NCBI GenBank assembly: GCA_910890315.1
Contig: CAJVGD010000013.1
Location: forward strand, 1,054,001-1,118,000
Origin: Serendipita indica DSM 11827
Lineage: Eukaryota > Basidiomycota > Agaricomycetes > Sebacinales > Serendipitaceae
Direction: 5' to 3'
Length of the DNA: 64,000 nt
Positions 59,473 through 64,000 of the stretch are shown here, piece after piece. The position numbers and the translations under genes are program-made. The notes under the pieces are model-generated. The model saw only the letters and a list, made by a program, of their open reading frames with translations. It was not told the origin of the DNA and searched no databases. Position 1 is the first letter of the stretch, and each line of letters begins with the position of its first letter.

Positions 59473-60995
59473 ATGGCGACGCCAACCAAGCCAGTTCTCG
59501 CTCCGACGGATAGAAAACGTGGGTAGACCTTATCCGAGAAGATTTACAAGATTTATTAACTCTCTTGATCCGTCTTCAACTTTATCTCAACAACATTGCG
59601 TATTCAACGCCCCCACACGACCAACAGCGCTGCCGTTTTGGGCAAACTTTGCGGCTGGAGCAATAGCAGGAGTAACGGAAATTCTGCTCATGTATCCACT
59701 GGACGTTGTCAAGACGCGAATGCAGCTCGACACGGGCTCAAAGTCGCTCGGGTTGGTCGGTAGCTTCAAGACGATCATCGCACAAGAAGGGTATGTTGTC
59801 TGATACGATTCTATTCTTCTGATCATGAGATTTGCCTCTAGTGCTGGACGTTTATACCGCGGTGAGTTAGATCCGACCGACCACTTGACCCGTCGAAACA
59901 TCTCTTACCTATCTGACAGGTCTCGGCCCACCGCTCCTTTTGGAAGCGCCAAAGCGTGCTGTGAAATTGTATGATTCTCTCTCTAGGAAACCCGTCTGAT
60001 TGGTAGACTTACAATGGCGCAGTGCGGCAAACGACTTTTGGACCAAGACATATAAAGATCTCTTTGGCAGGAAAGAGATGAATCAGAGTCTTTCTATCCT
60101 CACTGGATGCTCGGCTGGTGCGACCGAGAGCTTTGTCGTAGTCCCTTTTGAGTTGGTCAAGATCAGGTATGTATATGGGCTAGAAATAACCATATGCTGA
60201 CTCCAAACAGACTACAAGACAAGAAGAGCACGTATGCTGGCCCTATGGACGTCGTGCGAACGATCATTCGCACGGACGGTATGTTGGGTCTCTACGCGGG
60301 AATGGAGTCAACCTTTTGGCGGTAGGTCATCATCTCCAAGCTGATTTTTGCTTACATCTCGACTAGACACGTCTGGTGGAGTACGCACTCGTCAAATTGA
60401 CTGAACGTCTCGCTCACCGCTTTTAGACGGTGGATTCTTCGGCTCTATCTACCAAGTCCGATCATTGCTCCCCAAAGCTGAGGTGTGTCCCCAGCTCAAA
60501 CGGTCTCCAATCTCTGACATTGTCGTAGACACCACAAGCCCAACTCATGAACAATTTCATCTCCGGCACCATTGGCGGCTTCGTCGGTACAGCCATTAAC
60601 ACTCCATTCGATGTATGAGCTCCCTATGATCAGTGGGTTTCAGATGAACTGAGTACATTGTAGGTCGTCAAGTCGCGTATTCAAGGCGCATCCAAGCCAC
60701 CACCGGGGCAACTGCCAAAGTACAACTGGACATACCCAGCGTTTGTACCACTTCTCCATATTGCTACTGTTTCTCATCTTTTCTGGATAGGCTCGTAACG
60801 ATTGCTCGCGAAGAAGGCGTCGCGGCCCTCTGGAAAGGATTCGTTCCAAAGGTTCTCCGTCTAGCACCAGGAGGTGGTGTCTTGCTCCTGGTCGTCGAGT
60901 TTACGCTTGGCACCTTTAGGAAGAGTAAGTCGATTGGCGCTATCACTGTACTCTTGCTCATGGTCATTGCAGTGTTGGGCCCTCCATATATCTAA
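59473..60995 (+). CDS. ODC1: Mitochondrial 2-oxodicarboxylate carrier
   Basis: A gene of about nine exons from MATPTKPVLAPTDRK. It has three carrier repeats with PxD/E-x-x-K/R signatures: LMYPLDVVKTRMQL, VVPFELVKIRLQDK and INTPFDVVKSRIQG. Between them are LLLEAPKRAVKFAANDFW, TDGMLGLYAGMESTFWRHVW, SIYQVRSLLPKAE and ALWKGFVPKVLRLAPGGGVLLLV. These follow the ODC/SLC25A21 family, which exchanges oxoadipate and oxoglutarate across the inner mitochondrial membrane in lysine metabolism. Splice joins restore each repeat and the length is near 300 residues as usual. Assignment within the SLC25 family rests on EAPKRA, VVPFELVKIRLQD and NTPFDVVKSR. Confidence 0.88.
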
Positions 60996-61069
60996 TTCAT
61001 ATATCACCGAGATACTTGCTTATATAATGGATACATAGACTGAAAAAGTTGGGACGTATGAGTGATGGA

Positions 61070-62537
61070 TCATGCAAGAAGCCGCAAGAGCCGCCTTTCG
61101 CGCGTCTTTGGCATATATCTGTGCATTTTCCCGGCAAAGCTCATAGCGCCTACGAGCTCTACGTCCTCTAATCTAGCCGCAATGTGCGGCATCGCAAGAA
61201 CCTCGTCGAACAGCCTCCACTGGTCTTCGCCGTAAGGCGAGTAAGAGAGTGTAGAAGTAAACAAGATGTGCAACTTTCGGATCGTGCTGTAGGGAAACTT
61301 GCTAAGGCCCTTGATAAGCGCATAGAGAATCCCGACAGCGGAGGCGCCGTATCCAGAGTGTGCACGGATGCCAACTACGTGTAGTTCTGTGAGCCGGATT
61401 AGGGGTGAAAGGTCCATTTCGAATGAGTCTACAGTTGAAAAGTCAGGCATTGTTCGTGGTAGAGGTGGAGAAAGAACAAACAGGTTCGTGATGTATCGTT
61501 GAATGGGACTCCCGTAAAGGAGTCGCAGTGAATTATGAGGGTCTTAATAGTTGATTTTGCGGCAGTGAAGAGTTGTTTTGCCTTTGGCAATAGGCCGGGT
61601 GCAAGTTCGACGACTGTGAGCTTTTGGAGACTTGCTGAAGGCGTCTCAAGAATCTCTTTGAGTAGCTGTTCGCCGAAAACATGACCGGGTATCTCTCCCT
61701 CGATGGCCAATCTCTCCAAGCACCCGAATTTGATCGCTTCATCTTCCTTGACAATCTGCGTGGATCGCTTTAGGCTAGATGGGAGGTTCTCGAGTACCTG
61801 AAGGTTGTCCTGTGCTTGCTCGACTTTTGCCTTTGTCTCGCTGAACCGCAACGAGTTGATGCGCAACGAGCGAAGGGTATCCGAACATGCGGCGATTCGC
61901 TGACTTACAGAAGACCAGTCCCCTGTTCGAACGTGACGAAGTGTGAGGCCTTCAAGCGGGACTCTGGGGGTTGGACTTGGTCTGTCAAGTCATCTGTATC
62001 CGAGGGCGACTCTTCTCCGTCCAAAATGCCTTCATCTCCTACAGGTCTTGAAAAGACATGAACAGGCCACCGTCCCAAAACACCATCGAGATATCGCTCG
62101 AGGGCCCATTCGGTTACGCCAACGAGTTGGACTTCGCGTACATTTGGCATGGCAGCGATGAGAAGACGGATAGTCTCCCATTGCTCTCGCGATGTCATGA
62201 GATGTGCAGGCGAGGTTTCGGTGATGACTAGACTTTGGATGAACCGCCCAGCGGGGAGTAGCCCGGGCTTTACTGTATCCCCGGATCCACGACGGGCGTT
62301 TCTCTTTCTCCATCTCCGAGTTTTCTTGTCATAGTCTACATCTGTTAGGTGCGGCAATACGTCGTTTGCGTCGCCGGCAGCAAACGAGAAGCGTTGGAAG
62401 AGGTAAAACCGACATCTGTAGAGCCATTCGCGGCAGACGAGACTGCATGCGAGGAATGTCGGGCCATCGGGCGCATTGTCAATGATGCCTTCGACAATTT
62501 CCATCGGTAATCCGCGTCCTGGGATGGTTTGTGACAT
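61070..62537 (-). CDS. F-box protein, reading frame interrupted
   Basis: Starts MSQTIPGRGLPMEIVEGIID, then FLACSLVCREWLYRCRFYLF, an F-box that would bind Skp1 in an SCF ubiquitin ligase. A variable region follows, then leucine-rich-like segments: LRSLRINSLRFSETK, CLERLAIEGEIPG, ASLQKLTVVELAPG, YITNLFVLSPPLPRTM, LIRLTELHVVGI, and a C-terminal RLEDVELVGAM. Large expanded families of such proteins are common in Agaricomycetes. The frame must change near 61,930 (at CAGGGGACTGG) and near 61,515-61,550, and I could not place a good intron at either. So it may be decayed, or hold base errors, or use unusual splice sites. The N-terminal exon alone is well supported. Confidence 0.6.
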
Positions 62538-62833
62538 GAAGGACGAGCTCTGGAGATCAAAGTCGGTGCTATATGATAAGCGGTCAGAGATTTGGTAAGA
62601 AATAAAGGATGAGGGAGAGTTCGAGTTGGGAAGCGACGGGTCCTGTAATTAGCGCCGAGGTACTCGATTTCCGACAGCACACCGAGCATATAATAATATT
62701 CCTCAAACAATATTCCCAAATGTTCTAATCATCGATATTTGTAGGGGCTGCCCCTAGCGGGAGTTGCTGGGCGAGGCTCAAAGATTTGAATGCAACAACG
62801 CCAGGACGCTCGGCCACATCAAAGACCAAAATG
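62538..62833. other. Upstream spacer of the F-box gene
   Basis: Promoter region of the minus-strand F-box gene. A short frame at 62,345-62,719 overlaps its first exon on the same strand and is not called. No clear element otherwise. Confidence 0.4.
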
Positions 62834-63925
62834 TTTTGTAAATAATTGAGGCTGGGAGAATGTGGGGCGTTTAGCCTGTGCGAGACGGCCTGAATCTGGT
62901 GTTTGACACCACGAGCGTTTGAATTGGACTGGACTGAACAGCCTCCTCTCCCCCCCCGTAATTTCTGCATCCTGAAAAAGATTTGGAAAATATTGAGGCT
63001 GGGAAAGTGTCCTCGTTTTTGGGTGAGGGCGGACGAAATGCCAGCCCAACCTGGCGCTTCCCATTGACTCGGCTCGGCTCGGCATCACTCGGCTTGCCGA
63101 GAACCCACGAGGTCTCTTGGATGTCACCCTACGACTGAACTAAAGTTTTGTAAAATATTGAGGCTGGGAGATTCTCCTCGTTTTCAGGTGAGGTCGAACG
63201 AATCTGTCTGTGCTGGCACGCTCAGTTTTGACATTTCTATTGGCCGTCTCCAGCTCGTAGCTCAGATAGGAAAACCCAGAGTTCGAGGAATGATTTGGAA
63301 AATATTGAGGCTGGGAAATCCTCATCTTTCCCACGCTTGAACGAAACTGCTGGCTGCTACCAGGCATGATAGCCTATTCAAGTATTGAATTGGCTGACAC
63401 GCTGACAGGTACCGTTACAATGCCCGGAATGGCCGGTCGGCGCGTCTGACAGATTTGCTGACCCGTCCGCCCTCACCTCCTGTCAGAAAGAAAAGGACAA
63501 ACTTTGAGGCTGGAATACTCTACGTCTCCCAACTGAGTCCCACGCAGGTTCAGGTCACTCGCTTCTCGCTTGTCGGTCGTACTCTAGGCAATTGTCTCAA
63601 TTTTCAGTCCTGAACAAGTAAATTGCCTTTTGTATATTATGAATAATCACAGATATCCACTCTCCGCCCCATGGAAAGCGAGTCAAATACGACGCCTCGG
63701 TGCCATCTTTCTGTCTACTGACCAATCATCGAACATAATTATCAATATATACTCTTCTCGTAATCAATCCCATCACTCTCTAACGCTTGGTCAACGTCTC
63801 CCGTCTAAACGATCAGGCGTGAGTGCGACTACTCCAAATCCGTCCAAACGTCCTCACGGCAGCAAAAGGATTTGCACAAGATTGAGGCTGGGATATCATT
63901 TTTGTCGATTAGGTGAGGTAGGACA
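62834..63925. repeat. Cluster of six ATTGAGGCTGGGA motif units
   Basis: Units lie near 62,834-62,860, 62,980-63,040, 63,146-63,200, 63,292-63,350, 63,495-63,520 and 63,868-63,925. The best ones share TTTGGAAAATATTGAGGCTG, then GGGA, a short A/T spacer, CTCGTTTT and GGTGAGG followed by CGAACGAA or similar. Sequence between units is unrelated. All are in the same orientation. No gene is seen in this stretch, although on the minus strand the motif translates as SQPQYF in several frames. Confidence 0.65.
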
Positions 63926-64000
63926 CGTCCATCCCTTTTTGGTGAGGCAGCTCGCAGGCCTACTGCCCCCCAGTTCAATTCATAGGCTGTGTCCTCGAAT
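63926..64000. other. Window end
   Basis: Follows the sixth motif unit; no feature seen. Confidence 0.3.

Noticed and set aside
62834-63925. CRISPR-like array
   Set aside because: Spacing is irregular (120-380 bp), repeats are imperfect, and the genome is eukaryotic.

Overview
The window looks like nuclear DNA of a filamentous basidiomycete, most likely an Agaricomycete near Rhizoctonia/Ceratobasidium. This is inferred from gene content: short introns (mostly 46-70 bp), a P450-reductase fusion of the CYP505 type, a NACHT-WD40 protein with a two-propeller repeat array, a Tay1/Teb1-like double-Myb protein and a METTL14-like RNA methyltransferase. All gene models were joined by eye from exon reading frames, splice signals and family motifs. 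Exon ends are therefore approximate unless stated.

Layout. 1-4,300: a long pyrimidine-rich leader and a Ser/Pro/Tyr-rich protein. 4,328-9,025: two tandem minus-strand paralogues encoding single-pass membrane proteins with a Cys-bearing outer domain, a low-complexity stalk and a conserved cytoplasmic tail ending in PPPPW. 9,209-20,085: a compact housekeeping stretch with a KDM8/JMJD5-like JmjC protein, a secreted GH16-type glycosidase, three DUF202-like small membrane proteins (one alone, two in tandem), mitochondrial D-lactate dehydrogenase, a METTL14-like protein and dihydrofolate synthase (FOL3). 20,229-24,029: the double-Myb protein. 24,030-26,195: no recognisable gene. 26,196-27,354: a kinase-like gene that looks decayed. 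27,657-33,524: proteasome subunit RPN9 and an ERCC6L2-like SNF2 helicase. 33,725-36,062: a BAR-SH3 protein.

35,964-50,829 is a segmental duplication. A unit of about 4.8 kb, holding the 3' end of the BAR-SH3 gene and a complete CYP505-like P450-reductase gene, is present twice. A Ty1/copia LTR element with indistinguishable LTRs lies between the copies. The two P450 genes carry different frame breaks, one in the reductase half and one in the haem loop.

51,250-59,250 is an accessory block. A NACHT-WD40 gene with 14 near-identical WD repeats is divergent from a METTL7-like methyltransferase. The pair is bracketed by a 187-bp direct repeat and by G+C-rich repeats shared between both flanks. 59,473-60,995 is an oxodicarboxylate-type mitochondrial carrier and 61,070-62,537 an F-box protein. 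The last 1.2 kb holds six copies of a short motif centred on ATTGAGGCTGGGA.

Several frame breaks (BAR-SH3, both P450 copies, possibly the F-box gene) sit at short homopolymers, so assembly error must be excluded before calling them pseudogenes.
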